Numbered from the stretch's first letter, positions 51,218 to 61,383 are shown. The stretch: 64,000 bases of DNA from Maniola hyperantus (GCF_902806685.2 NC_048548.1:248001-312000), one strand, 5' to 3'. Notes: a model not told the origin generated them from the sequence alone. Numbers and translations: made by a program.

Positions 51218-51365
51218 TTGTAGGGTTCCTTACCCGAAGGGTGCCAACGGGACCCTTTACTAACCCTCCACTGTCCGTCCGTCCGTCTGTCTGTCCGCGA
51301 GCTGTATCTCGTGAACCGTAATAGGTAGATAGTTGAAATTTTCACAGAATGTGTATTTCTATTAG
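51218..51365 (+). mobile_element. GTTCC-variant, CCGCTGTCCGTC subfamily
   Basis: TAGGGTTCCTTACCCGAAGG, ACGGGACCCTTTACTAA, CGTCCGTCCGTCTGTCTG, TGTATCTCGTGAACCGTAAT. Confidence 0.65.
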
Positions 51366-51382
51366 CATATTCTTCATATTAT

Positions 51383-51530
51383 GAAGAACACTCAGGCATG
51401 CAGATTCCCTCAAGATGTTTCCCTCACCGTTGAAGCAAGAACTCCGAACAGTTAGAGGTGCGTTCCCGGCAACGAACCCTCGACCTTCCGAAAGGAGGCG
51501 GACGTCTTAACGACTAGACTACTACGGATT
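51383..51530 (-). mobile_element. SINE-1 head half
   Basis: B-box region GTTCGTTGCCGGGAACGCAC (minus strand) and GACGTCCGCC-type head; the tail is missing. Confidence 0.65.
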
Positions 51531-51546
51531 ATTTAGTAACGTATCA

Positions 51547-51849
51547 TCATGATTAACCCATCGGCGGCTCACTACAGAGCACGGGTCTCCTCTCAGAGTG
51601 AGAAGGGTTTATGCCATAGTCTACCACGCTGGCCATGTGCAGATTGGTAGACTTCACACCTTTGAGAACATTATGGAGAACTCTCAGGCATGCAGGTTTC
51701 CTCACGATGTTTTCCTTCACCGTTAAACCAAATGATATTTAATTACTTAAAACGCACATAACTCCGGAAAGTTAGAGGTGCGTTCTCGGAATCGAACCCC
51801 TGACCTCCGATTAGAAGGCAGACGTCCTAACCACTAGGCTACCACAGCT
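51547..51849 (-). mobile_element. SINE-1, full length
   Basis: From (GAT)n at 51547 to the head TGTGGTAGCCTAGTGGTTAG at 51849. In tandem with the head half just upstream. Confidence 0.75.
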
Positions 51850-52032
51850 TTTTAAGCTTAGTTACGTTTAATTTTTTTGAAATTTCGATAGAATTTAATG
51901 AAATGAAACCAAGATTATAGCAATTGTTTGCTAAACAGACGAGGAATGGGGAATGGGGCCGCTACGATAGAGTTTAATTGTTCCGTTCTGGAATAAACTG
52001 CGACTAAATAAACGCGTTTATGTGTTATTGGA

Positions 52033-52242
52033 AACGGTGATGGCCTAGTGGTTAAGACGCCGCCTCCTATTCGGTCGGAGGTTCGATTCCGGGCACGCAT
52101 CTCTAACTTTCAGAGTTATGTGCCTTTTAAGTAGGTACCTACAATAGATGTCGGTGGTTTTATGTTATTAAAATAAATGTCACTTGCTTTAACGGTAAAG
52201 GAAAACACAGCGAGGAAAACTGCATGCCTGAGTTTTCTCCAT
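52033..52242 (+). mobile_element. SINE-1, 3'-truncated
   Basis: GGTGATGGCCTAGTGGTTAA, GGAGGTTCGATTCCGGGCAC, stop at TGAGTTTTCTCCATT where an (AGAAT)n LINE tail begins. Confidence 0.7.
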
Positions 52243-52490
52243 TGAATAGAATAGAATAGAATGTTTTTAGAATAGAATGTTTTTTATTCATGTAAACTTT
52301 TTACAAGTGCTTATGAATAGTCAGGTAGTTTTAATTTACCACTGGTTCGGAATGCCGTTCCTACCGAGAAGAACCAGCAAGAAACTCGGCGGTTGCTCTT
52401 TTTAATTTTTCAATTTACAATGTTATAATACCGTACTATACAAGCCATTGCAGCCCCGTGCATTGCTGGAGCGAGTGATTTTTGATTGTG
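52243..52490 (-). mobile_element. LINE 3' end, (TTCTA)n-tail type, copy 3
   Basis: (AGAAT)n at 52243-52290, ACCACTGGTTCGGAATGCCG, ACCGAGAAGAACCAGCAAGA and CCCCGTGCATTGCTGGAGCG; longest match with 2890-3110. Confidence 0.65.
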
Positions 52491-52510
52491 CCCTCAGTGT
52501 GTGTAAAGTA

Positions 52511-52676
52511 AATGTACGTCAGCCTTCAGAATAAGATTTAGCTTTGTAGAGCGTTGTCTTTGTCACTCATACCTGCTTATGTGACCGTTTTTCAGTCAAA
52601 GGTCAAAGCCTAAATCTCATTCCGAAGGTCGATGTAGGTACACTATTTTCTGCTGCGTACTGTACAATGTACATCT
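52511..52676. mobile_element. MITE-N, copy 3
   Basis: AATGTACGTCAGCCTTCAGA ... TAGAGCGTTGTCTTTGTCAC ... AAGGTCGATGTAGGTACACT and TTTTCTGCTGCGTACTGT. Confidence 0.55.
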
Positions 52677-52683
52677 CTACATA

Positions 52684-52980
52684 GTATAAAATAAAGTCGC
52701 TTCCCGCGTCTGTAATGTAAGAACGCGTAGATCTTTTAAACTACGCAACAGATTTCAATGCGGTTTTCACCAACAGATAGAGTAATTCAAGAGGATGGTT
52801 TATAGCTATAATTTAATTCTCAAAAAATTAGAGATCCCTAGAGAAATTGAAATAATGTGAATTAGGTCGGAAAAAAAAATCCTCTCATTTGAGTTTCCGA
52901 GGCAATGACACCTCAATGACACCACATTAGTACCTATCTATCTATTGCACCCATGCGAAGCCGGGGCGGGTCGCTAGTAC
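52684..52980 (+). mobile_element. HelD, complete
   Basis: ATAAAATAAAGTCGCTTCCC, AACTACGCAACAGATTTCAA, GTAATTCAAGAGGATGGTTT and the end GCGAAGCCGGGGCGGGTCGC-TAG-T. It is a fourth CTAG-T-ending family, with a different terminal stem. Confidence 0.7.
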
Positions 52981-53335
52981 ATTATATCGTAGACAACTAA
53001 ATAATCTTTCCGAAGTATTATTATTTATATTAAAAAAAAAAAAAAGTCGGGTAAGTAGGACAAGAACAGAAAAAAAGAAAAATCCGCTTTTCACTTTTGA
53101 AACTAATTAGCTGGGCAATTTCCCGCAACTAGATAGCAAGTAATTTCAAGTGTTAAGAGTATTATTTTTCAATACTGCACTTTCTAGTTTAGTACCTAAC
53201 GATAAAGAAACTTTCTTTCTCGAAAGCTCGCGTCTGATGGTATTTCTATTTAGCATTTTAATTTGACAGCTCTGACCCAGTTTTTAATTCTGCACACACT
53301 AGAAAGAGCATCATGAAGTTTTATTCATAATTTTA

Positions 53336-53395
53336 GTAGCGACCCGCCCCGGCTTCGCATGGGTGCAATGTAGATACTAATGTGGTGTCAGTGAG
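53336..53395 (-). mobile_element. HelD 3' end, cut by ACCG
   Basis: TAGCGACCCGCCCCGGCTTC to TGTGGTGTCAGTGAGG; inverted relative to 52684-52980. The body continues at about 54090 beyond the ACCG element. Confidence 0.65.
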
Positions 53396-53895
53396 GATTT
53401 GGCACCGACCCCAAAAAATATTATTATGGAACTATATTAACTCTTGTATACATAATATATTCGGTAATAAATTAAATTATTTTTCAATTTTTAGTGTTTG
53501 TGTATCGAAGTCGGTTTTTATTTTTTTTGTAAAAAAAAATTATTTTACAATTTTTAGTGGTCCCATGGAATTATGCTATGACTGGTTAAAAATCTACTGT
53601 TTACTAAGCTATTACACTGATCGCGAGCAATTTACTCTTATCCGTTGAGGAGTTCCAGTATTGCTCGCGATCAGTGTAATAGCTTAGTAAATCTATCTTC
53701 GAAGATGTTCATCAGATCTTCACCAAATTTAAATGGGACCAACTTTGAAGTATACCCTTTCAAACAAAAAAAGAATTTTCAAAATCGGTCCAGGCGTCTT
53801 CGAGTAATCGGGGAACATACATTAAAAAAAAAAAAAAAAAAAAAAAAGATTCCGACGAATTGAGAACCTCCTCCTTTTTTTGAAGTCGGTTAAAA
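53396..53895 (-). mobile_element. ACCG-family element, copy 3
   Basis: Both ends present: GGCACCGACCCCAAAAAATA at the left and GAAGTCGGTTAAAAA at the right, with a 24-A run (53824-53847). An internal segment is duplicated in inverted form. Confidence 0.7.
53600..53691. repeat. Perfect 31-bp inverted repeat inside ACCG copy 3
   Basis: 53600-53630 and 53661-53691 are exact complements (GCTATTACACTGATCGCGAG and partner) with a 30-nt loop. The parent element has this sequence once. Confidence 0.85.
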
Positions 53896-54089
53896 AGTAA
53901 AAACACCTTCGAAAGTAAGGCTTTGTTTCAGATCACATTTGAAAATCACAAAATCGATTATTGTGAGCCAACCTTCAAAGATACATGTACGCTATTGCGG
54001 ACTTTTTTGTAGAAATTTTTAAGAGAAAGAATTTCACCATACATTATTTTCGTGTAACTTTGACCATTTAGGCAGCGCACGAGTCGGAA

Positions 54090-54186
54090 ACTCTCAAATG
54101 AGAGGATTTTTTGAGAATTAAACTATACCTATAGACCTTCCTCTTGAACCACTCTATCTATTGGTAAAAACCTCGACTTTATTTTA
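54090..54186 (-). mobile_element. HelD 5' half, separated by ACCG
   Basis: CTCTCAAATGAGAGGATTTT, TGAACCACTCTATCTATTGG, CGACTTTATTTTATA; about 90 bp of interior deleted compared with 52684-52980. Confidence 0.6.
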
Positions 54187-54187
54187 T

Positions 54188-54397
54188 ACTAGCTTATACT
54201 CGCCTTAGGGGTTGAATTTTCAAAAATCCTTTCTTAGCGGATGCCTACGTCATAATAGCTATCTGCATGCCAAATTTCAGCCCGATCTAACCAGCAGTTT
54301 GAGCTGTGCGTTGATAGATCAGTCAGTCAGTCAGTCAGTCAGTCAGTCAGTCAGTCAGTCAGTCAGTCAGTCACCTTTTCCTTTATATATTAAGACT
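54188..54397 (-). mobile_element. HelC with expanded (TCAG)n
   Basis: CTAGCTTATACTCGCC joins directly to TTAGGGGTTGAATTTTC, so about 45 bp near the 3' end are deleted. The tetranucleotide block has about 13 units (54320-54373), against three to six in other copies. Confidence 0.75.
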
Positions 54398-54410
54398 ATG
54401 TAGAGATAAC

Positions 54411-54483
54411 TAGATTATGCCCGTGACTTCATCCGCGCGGACTACATAAAGTTCAATCCCCTATTTTACCCCTTTAGTGGTTA
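54411..54483 (-). mobile_element. HelC 3' fragment
   Basis: CTAGATTATGCCCGTGACTT to CCCCTTTAGTGGTTA. Confidence 0.5.
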
Positions 54484-54497
54484 TGGGAGCCCCCTTA

Positions 54498-54692
54498 AAT
54501 ATTTGTTTTATTCTATTTTTTAGTATTTGTTGTTATAGCGGCAACAGAAATACATCATCTGAAAAAATTTCACTGTTTGTCGCGGTTCATGAGACACAGC
54601 CTAGTGACAGACGGACAGACAGACGGACGGACAGCGGAGTCTTGGTAATAGGGTCCCGTTTTACCCTTTAGATACGGAACCTAAAAAAAGAT
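54498..54692 (-). mobile_element. GTTCC-variant, CCGCTGTCCGTC subfamily
   Basis: GTTATAGCGGCAACAGAAAT, GCGGTTCATGAGACACAGCC, GACGGACAGCGGAGTCTTGG, TAGGGTCCCGTTTTACCC, ACGGAACC. Confidence 0.65.
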
Positions 54693-54890
54693 CTGGGAGC
54701 CCACGGCACATTTTTATTCCCAGAAAACTCCTACCTTTATGTGATTAATGGAGAAGACTCATCTCATGACCCTTAGTAATAAAGAATACGATGCTGAAAA
54801 AAAGAGATAGAGAGATTAAATGTTGGTGTCTTGAGCTTGAGATTATTTTGCTTGGGATTATTTTGTACCTATTCTTAAAAAGGTGAAAAC

Positions 54891-55346
54891 AGATTATCGG
54901 ACGGACGCGCCTAGTCACCGCAACTTATAGGGCTGGATAGTAAAATGAAAACTGCACTGTGCAAACTATCGGACGTAAGGAGCGCACGTAACCTTGAACC
55001 GTGCTTGATTGGTCGGACGTCCGATTCTAATCCGCTGGATGCTTTTGTCAGTCGAAAACGGATCCGTGGCTCTACCGCGGTTGTTTGACAGCTACAATGT
55101 CACGATCGCAATCATCTCTGATTGGTTAATGCTCGCTCACGATTGGCCACAATGCATTGTTGCAACAAGAATCGCACAAATTCAGCCAATCAGAACAATT
55201 GAGATTGTAATAATGATTGATGCAGGTTTTAGACAATCGCCCTACAGGATGAGTCTGCAAGCCCCGTCCCAAATGACTGCACACACCTATCTGTCGGCTC
55301 TCAGCCGCAGCTTACGGACACGTCCGATAGTTTGTTTCCGCCTTTA
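54891..55346. mobile_element. TIR element hosting MITE-P
   Basis: The left end AAGGTGAAAACAGATTATCG-GACG and right end (complement AAGGCGGAAACAAACTATCG-GACG) agree at about 20 of 24 positions. The interior has GGTCGGACGTCCGA palindromes. MITE-P (55072-55244) lies in its middle. No transposase; class uncertain. Confidence 0.6.
55072..55244 (+). mobile_element. MITE-P, copy 2
   Basis: CTACCGCGGTTGTTTGAC ... AGACAATCGCCCTAC. About three substitutions against 30733-30911. Confidence 0.7.
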
Positions 55347-55577
55347 GACTTTAATAAATGATTATGCAAGACAGCATTAGTTCGCGGAAGCCCGGGATGG
55401 CCGCCGCCGGGATACACTTTGTGCAATCATTTGCGAGACAGGATAATTTAAAACGAACATTCCTTATTCTAAGCTAAGGATTTTTTAAAAGAACTTGCTT
55501 GCTAAATTGTTTTATGGTATAGATATTCTTGTTATTCGCTAATTATGGGACTCATAAGTTATGGAACTCATAAGATA

Positions 55578-55650
55578 ATAAAGCTCAGAGTCACTCAGCG
55601 GGCGATGGAGAGAGTTATGTGCGGAGTTTCTCTACGTGATCAAATCACAC
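55578..55650 (+). pseudogene. RTE-type LINE fragment
   Basis: Reads VTQRAMERVMCGVSLRDQI and then diverges into a CA-rich microsatellite. This is the segment just upstream of that seen at 42815 and 27905. Confidence 0.65.
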
Positions 55651-56310
55651 ATACACACACACACTGTTGTTTTGTAATTTTAAGTAATCTCTTGTGGCCT
55701 TATGTAAAATCTAGGTTAAGAATTAAAATAATAATTTTGTACGCTGTTGATTATACCTACTATTAGATAAATAAATAAAATAAAATAAATTCAAATTCAA
55801 TCGGTCCATCAGTTTAGGAGCTACGATTCCGCAGATAACTAACTATAGGTACCTACACGTTAACGCCCCTATTTTTTACGTCGGGGGTTAAAAACAAAGA
55901 TATGAACTGAGCCGACGGCGATGCCTGATGCCTGATGCCTGATGCCGTTGTGATGCCTGATGCTGTGTAAATGGATACAAAGCTATAAAAGCATGAATAT
56001 ATCCACAACATAACGTGTAAACATAAATAAACACAGTCAGTTAGTATTGCTATAGTGTTGATAGGTTTACTTAACTAAATCTGTGGGTTGGGTGGTTTCC
56101 AAACTTCTGTTTACTCCGAAGCCGTTTAATGTGAATTAATTCTAGTTCAATTTACACTGAGAATGACAATACAACAACCAAATTACACCTATTATACAAC
56201 AATTATACCTATTATTATACAACTAGTGATAAAGTAAACATTATATTATTCGGGTAACTAGGTTAGTCGAAATGGAGTCAGCGTAGGTAGGTAGGTATTT
56301 CTCATTAGTA
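55651..56310. other. No gene; 7-bp tandem (GATGCCT) at 55918-55965
   Basis: Four GATGCCT units, then an interrupted fifth and sixth. The remainder is unassigned. Confidence 0.45.
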
Positions 56311-56596
56311 AGCAGTGATAGCCTAGTGATTAGGACGTCCGCCTTCTAATCGGAGGTCGGGGGTTCGATCCCGGGCAAGCACCTCTAACTTTTCGGAATT
56401 ATGTGCGTTTTAATTACCTAATTTAATCTTTAACGGTGAAGGAAAACATCGTGAGGAAACCTGCATGTCTGAGAGTTCTCCGTAATGTTCTCAAAGGTGT
56501 GTGAAGTCTACCAATCCGCATCCTTCTCACTCTGAGTGGAGACCCGCGCTCTGTAGTGAGCCGGTGATGGGTTGATCATGATGATGATGATGATCG
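56311..56596 (+). mobile_element. SINE-1, near full length
   Basis: CAGTGATAGCCTAGTGATTA, GGGGGTTCGATCCCGGGCAA, (GAT)n end. The GGCCAGCGTGGTAG segment is deleted. Confidence 0.75.
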
Positions 56597-56749
56597 TGGC
56601 GTCTTCCATGATTCCCTTTAGTAGTAAGGGGTTTTTTGAATAATGATACTTCCTATACTCAAAGAACTAGAATAAGAAATGACAGTAACAGCTAAGACCG
56701 ACGTGACGCGTGCTCTCCGAGCCATGGATGGCAAGTAAAGGCCAAAAGA

Positions 56750-56915
56750 TCTCCAAAAAATACATTACGGAGAACTCCCAAGCATGCGCGTTTTCTCACG
56801 ATATTTTCCTTCACCGTTAAAGCAAGTGATGAGTATTTAATATACTTAAAATACATCGATGCTTAAAACGCACTTAACTTCGGAAAGTTATAAGTAGGTA
56901 CCTATAATATAGTCC
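56750..56915 (-). mobile_element. SINE-1 middle fragment
   Basis: GGAGAACTCCCAAGCATGCG, TTTTCCTTCACCGTTAAAGC and CGCACTTAACTTCGGAAAGT. Confidence 0.55.
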
Positions 56916-57328
56916 CGCGATCGTCGTCGTAAACTGGATCTTAAATGCCTTGTTTTAAAGCTCAAGTTTGTCTACACTTCTACAGCCAGCGCTCCAAGCG
57001 GAAACATTGCGAAATTAAAATCAGTGGCATTGAATATTTGACTTCAATTCAAGGCTGTTTAGGTCCATTTTACTGTAACGCGGAAGTATTTCGACTCTCG
57101 AATTTGGTTTGGTTTGGTGAGACGTAAAATCTTGTACTACGGGTACAGACATCGTGAATATGATGCGGACGTCTAACGACAATAGACGTTCCTTACGAGT
57201 CGCAAGTACTCCACACAAGAGTGATTTCTTATAACTTCGAATAGAAAAAACCTTACAATAACTGTACAGAAATACTTCTAATATTTTCAGACTAGCTAAT
57301 GCCCATCTTGCTTTTCAATGCCTACCCA
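56916..57328. other. No supported feature
   Basis: Unassigned sequence. Confidence 0.3.
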
Positions 57329-57672
57329 AAAAACCAGCCAAGTGCGAGTCAGACTCGCGCACTGAGGGTTCCGTACCAGAATCAGATTTTATTGATATTT
57401 TGCACGATAAATCAAAAACTATTATGCCTAAAAATAAATAAAAATCTGTTTTAGAGTGTACAAGTAAAGCCCTTTCATATGATACCCCACTTGGTATCGT
57501 AATCTTACTTTGCAAGTTGAAAATAGCATTATTTGTTCATGAACACATTTAATTTTTTTTCTTGTGATGCAACCACAAACTCACGGTTTTTAGATTTTCT
57601 CCTCATGCCTGCTATAAGATCTTCCTTCCTGCCAAATTTCATGATTCTAGGTCAACGGGAAGTACAGGTTTT
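57329..57672 (-). mobile_element. GTTCC-family, 5'-truncated
   Basis: AACCAGCCAAGTGCGAGTCA to GGTCAACGGGAAGTACAGG; the GTCT repeat and 5' hairpin are missing. Confidence 0.7.
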
Positions 57673-57972
57673 TTAATTAAGTACGACTTGTTATGTTGTT
57701 ACACATTGGTTGAACTTACACAGTTAATTTAACCGCAAAATAAATAGCTGTTTACACCTCAGGCGATGAACAAGATTAATTAGGAGGGGGGAAGGGGGGG
57801 GGGTGTGAAACGTGTCCATCGCAACGGATTGATTAAACCCACCCAGAACAAATTTCATGGTGTATTGGGATGTAATTGGAATTTGTTTGAACTCGCAAAA
57901 TGTTTGCATTCGTTCGCAGAGGAAATATTTTGGAACCATTGATTGCATTGAACTAAAATAGTACATATATTA
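57673..57972. other. No gene; G-rich tract at 57783-57803
   Basis: GGAGGGGGGAAGGGGGGGGG-G could form a G-quadruplex. Otherwise unassigned. Confidence 0.4.
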
Positions 57973-57973
57973 T

Positions 57974-58170
57974 TAAGCTGTGATAGCCTAGTGGTTAGGA
58001 CGTCCGCCTTCTAATCGGAGATCGGGGGTTCGACCCCGGGCACGCACCTCTAACTTTTCGGAGTTATGTGCGTTTTAAGTAATTAAAATATGTCACTTGC
58101 TTTAACGGTGAAGGAAAACATCGTGAGGAAACCTGCATGCCTGAGAGTTCTCTATAATGTTCTCGCACAT
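57974..58170 (+). mobile_element. SINE-1, 3'-truncated
   Basis: GCTGTGATAGCCTAGTGGTT, A- and B-boxes intact, stops at TCTATAATGTTCTC. Confidence 0.75.
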
Positions 58171-58461
58171 AATTTACAATTTCATATTATATTTAACACA
58201 AGCGACCTTTAGATACATGAACTCGCTCAAGTCTTGCTGGCTTCAAGATGTTTAAACTCAATTTGGGCCCATAACAAAGTTCTGTTCAACATTAGTTAAC
58301 TAACCGTGTTAGGGCCGTAGTTAGACGTTTAAAGTTAACTTTACATCGCTATATTGCTAAGCGATAAGCTATATGATTAAATTCTATTATTGCCCCTAAA
58401 ATAATCGTCCAAGAATCAGTTATCAGCTAATCGATTCCAGAAAAGCGGCATCATTCTTTTA
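58171..58461. other. No supported feature
   Basis: Unassigned sequence. Confidence 0.3.
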
Positions 58462-58661
58462 ATGTATAAAAGGAAAAGCTGACTGACTGACTGATCTATC
58501 AACGCACAGCTCAAACTACTGGACGGATCGGACTGTAATTTGGCATGCAGATATAGACATTCGCTATGAAAGGATTTTTGGAAATTCAACCCCTAAGGGG
58601 GTAAAATAGGTGTTTGAAATTTGTGTAGTCCACGCGGATGAAGTCGCGGGCATAAACTAGT
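58462..58661 (+). mobile_element. HelC, complete
   Basis: TTAATGTATAAAAGGAAAAG, GACT repeats, GAAATTTGTGTAGTCCACGC, end GTCGCGGGCATAAACTAG-T. Confidence 0.75.
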
Positions 58662-58845
58662 CGCAATGTAAGATCATTTCCTGAGGATGCTCCAGCATCG
58701 GAGCGGAACGTGCGTCGAGTGTGTTTTGAGGGATTTAGGTAGGTATGTGTGTTGCGTGAAGTAAGTGCATATTGCTTGCTTGGTGGCTGGCTTTTCCTGC
58801 ATGTCTAGCAGAGGGAGGGCGGGCGGTGCATATCACATGCATGTT

Positions 58846-59067
58846 TTTTTTACTCAGATACAGGTCAGGCCTTGACTGCAATCTCACCTGGTGGTAAGTG
58901 ATGATACAGTCTAAGATGGAAAGGGCTAATGGAGGGATATGGCAATTCTTATTAAACCCACACCCCTTTGGATTCTACACGGCATCGTCCCGGAACGCTA
59001 AATCACTTGGCGGCGGTAGGGTAGTAACTAGCCACGGCCGAAGCCTCCCACCAGACCAGACCAGTAG
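58846..59067 (-). mobile_element. SINE-2, headless
   Basis: Poly(T) near 58846, TGACTGCAATCTCACCTGGT, CACGGCATCGTCCCGGAACG, TAACTAGCCACGGCCGAAGC. Confidence 0.7.
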
Positions 59068-59166
59068 AATGCGATATGCAACGCCTGCCATATTATAGCA
59101 AATATTAAGATTATAGCAAATCAAGCTTTTGGTCCCTTGTATTAATTGTATTAATATCAATTAGCT

Positions 59167-59472
59167 GTGATAGCCTAGTGGTTAGGACGTCCGCCTTCTA
59201 ATCGGAGGTCGGGGGTTCGATCCCGGGCACGCACCTGTAACTTTTCGGAGTTATGTACGCTTTAAGTAATTAATATCACTTGCGTTAACGGTGAAGGAAA
59301 ACATCGTGAGGAAACCTGCATGCCTGAGAGTTCTCCATAATGTTCTCAAAGGTGTGTGAAGTCTACCAATCCGCACATGGCCAGCGTGGTAGACTAGGGC
59401 CAAAACCCTTCTCACTCTGAGAGGAGACCCGTGCTCTGTAGTGAGCCGGCGATGGGTTGATCATGATGATTC
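59167..59472 (+). mobile_element. SINE-1, reference copy with 13-bp TSD
   Basis: A tRNA-derived SINE: A-box TAGCCTAGTGG (about 59170), B-box GGTTCGATCCC (about 59214), TTTAACGGTGAAGG-type middle, GAGGAGACCCGTGCTCTGTA and a (GAT)n end. It is flanked by ATATCAATTAGCT at 59154-59166 and 59473-59485. Polymerase III transcription is expected from the boxes. The family resembles lepidopteran Metulj-type SINEs from memory. Confidence 0.85.
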
Positions 59473-59746
59473 ATATCAATTAGCTTTATTTATCAACAAA
59501 TTAACAAAATCGCGTGAAAGTAATAAAGATCCTTCCTTATTAGGCCCCCTTATTTATCCGGGGCTCCATATTTCCCCGGGCAAGTCCCCGTCCAATAAAA
59601 CTTCGATCTTGTTTACTTCGTCTCGTAACTCCCGACTGAAATGGGACGTTATATGCCTTCTGAGAAATTTATAAGTGCATCGTATCGTATGTGCTAGGTA
59701 ATATATTTTCTAGTGTAAGAATTATTAGGTCCTAGCTAGGTAGTTT

Positions 59747-60064
59747 CATCATCATCATCATGATCAACCCATCGCCGGCTCACTACAGAGCACGGGTCTT
59801 CTCTCAGAGTGAGAAGGGGTTTGGCCATAGTCAACCACGCTGGCCATGTGCGGATTGGCAGACTTTAAACACCTTTGGGAACATTATGGATAACTCTGAG
59901 GTATGCAGGTTTCCTCACGATGTTTTTCCTTCACCTGTAAAGCAAGTGATATTTAATAACTTAAAACGCACATAACTCTGACAAATTAGAGGTGCGTGTC
60001 CGGGATCGAACCCCTGACCTCCAATTAGAAGGCGGACGTCCTAACCACTAGGCTCATGACAGCT
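59747..60064 (-). mobile_element. SINE-1, full length
   Basis: (CAT)n at 59747, CCATCGCCGGCTCACTACAG, GGTGCGTGTCCGGGATCGAA, head end GCTGTCATGAGCCTAGTGGT with a small insertion. Confidence 0.75.
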
Positions 60065-60106
60065 CACACGTTCGTTCGGTTCGCAGTTCGTTCGATTAGG
60101 GAAGCT

Positions 60107-60535
60107 TTTTTAGGGTTCCGTACCTCAAATTGAAAAACGGAACCCTTATAGGATCACTTTGTTGTCTGTATGTCTGTGTCAAGAAACCTACTGGGTACTT
60201 CCCGTTGACCTAGAGTCATGAAATTTGGCAGGTACGTAGATCTTATAGCTGGCTTTAGGGGAAAAATCTGAAAACTGTGAATTTGTGCTCACATCACACA
60301 AAAAAATTAAATTGTGGTCATAAACTAATAATTAGTATTTTCAATCTTCGAACTAAGATAACAATATCAAGTGTGGTATCATATGAAAGGGCTTCACCTG
60401 TGGATTTTAAAATAGATTTTTATTTATTTTTATGAATCATAGTTTTTAATTTATCGTGCAGAATGTCGATTAAATACGATTGTACTACGGAACCCTCAGT
60501 GCGCGAGTCTGATTCGCACTTGGCCGGTTTTTTTA
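60107..60535 (+). mobile_element. GTTCC-family, full length
   Basis: TTTTTTAGGGTTCCGTACCT to GCACTTGGCCGGTTTTTTT, colinear with 46550-46976. Confidence 0.75.
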
Positions 60536-60706
60536 AAGATAATTAGCCATTTTAATCATGACTAACATTCCCCATTTCCCCTCCAACTAAGCGTAAAGCT
60601 TGTGCTAGGAGTAGGTACGACAATAGTGCAACGGGTGGGGTTTGAACCGTAGACCTTTCGGATTTCAGTCCGCTCACATAACCGTTGAGCTATTGAGGCT
60701 TAAAAT
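60536..60706 (-). mobile_element. SINE-3, tRNA-derived
   Basis: The minus-strand head (60706 to about 60634) has A-box TAGCTCAACGG and B-box GGTTCAAACCC, and continues GCACTATTGTCGTACCTACT to AATGGCTAATTATC. The head is unlike SINE-1 and SINE-2, so a third SINE family. A head fragment lies at 37184. Confidence 0.6.
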
Positions 60707-61009
60707 TATTGTTAGGTAGATTTCCACGAAGTACGCAATGATTTCCATTCGATGACGTCACAATAAGGGTCCGAATGGGGGTAAAATCGGTGTAGTACTA
60801 AAATTCGGGTCACAGAGCTGATTACCATCGCAAAAGATATGTAAATGAAGTCCAACTGATTTGAATGTTAGAATAACAGACGCGGCATTACGATTGACTT
60901 TATCTATTCTACTGCAACTAAAAGGTATTCGGATTTTATTTAGATTAGGTTCTTGATGTTCGCTTTATGTGTGATAGATTAATGCCGGTCTTGGACTGCA
61001 GTAATAAAA
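60707..61009. other. No supported feature
   Basis: Unassigned sequence. Confidence 0.3.
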
Positions 61010-61352
61010 ACCGGCCAATTGCGAGTCAGGCTCGTGCAATGAGGGTTCCCGTACTACAGTCGTATTTTTTCGACATTTTGCACGATAATTCAAAAACTAT
61101 GATGCATAAAAATAAATAAAAATCTGCTTTAGAATGTACAGATGAAAACCTTTCATATGATATCCACTTGATATAGTCACTCACTTCGAAAGTTGAATAT
61201 ACTAATTATTAGTTCATGACCACAATTAATTTTTTTTGTGTGATCTAACGGTTTTCAGATTTTTGCCCAAATGTCAGCTATAAGATATCTACCTACCTGC
61301 CAAATTTTAAGATTCTAGGTCAACGGGAAGTACCCTGTAGGTTTCTTGACAG

Positions 61353-61383
<31 letters not shown>

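Noticed and set aside
53382..53863. Two adjacent plus-strand frames (88 and 72 codons) as exons
   Set aside because: Both are inside an ACCG element; the first also occurs in inverted form in the copy near 6052-6333.
59167..59240. True tRNA genes in the A-box/B-box heads of SINEs (also 14868, 17175, 56311, 60706)
   Set aside because: They continue into SINE bodies and tails, recur many times and lack a proper cloverleaf acceptor stem.
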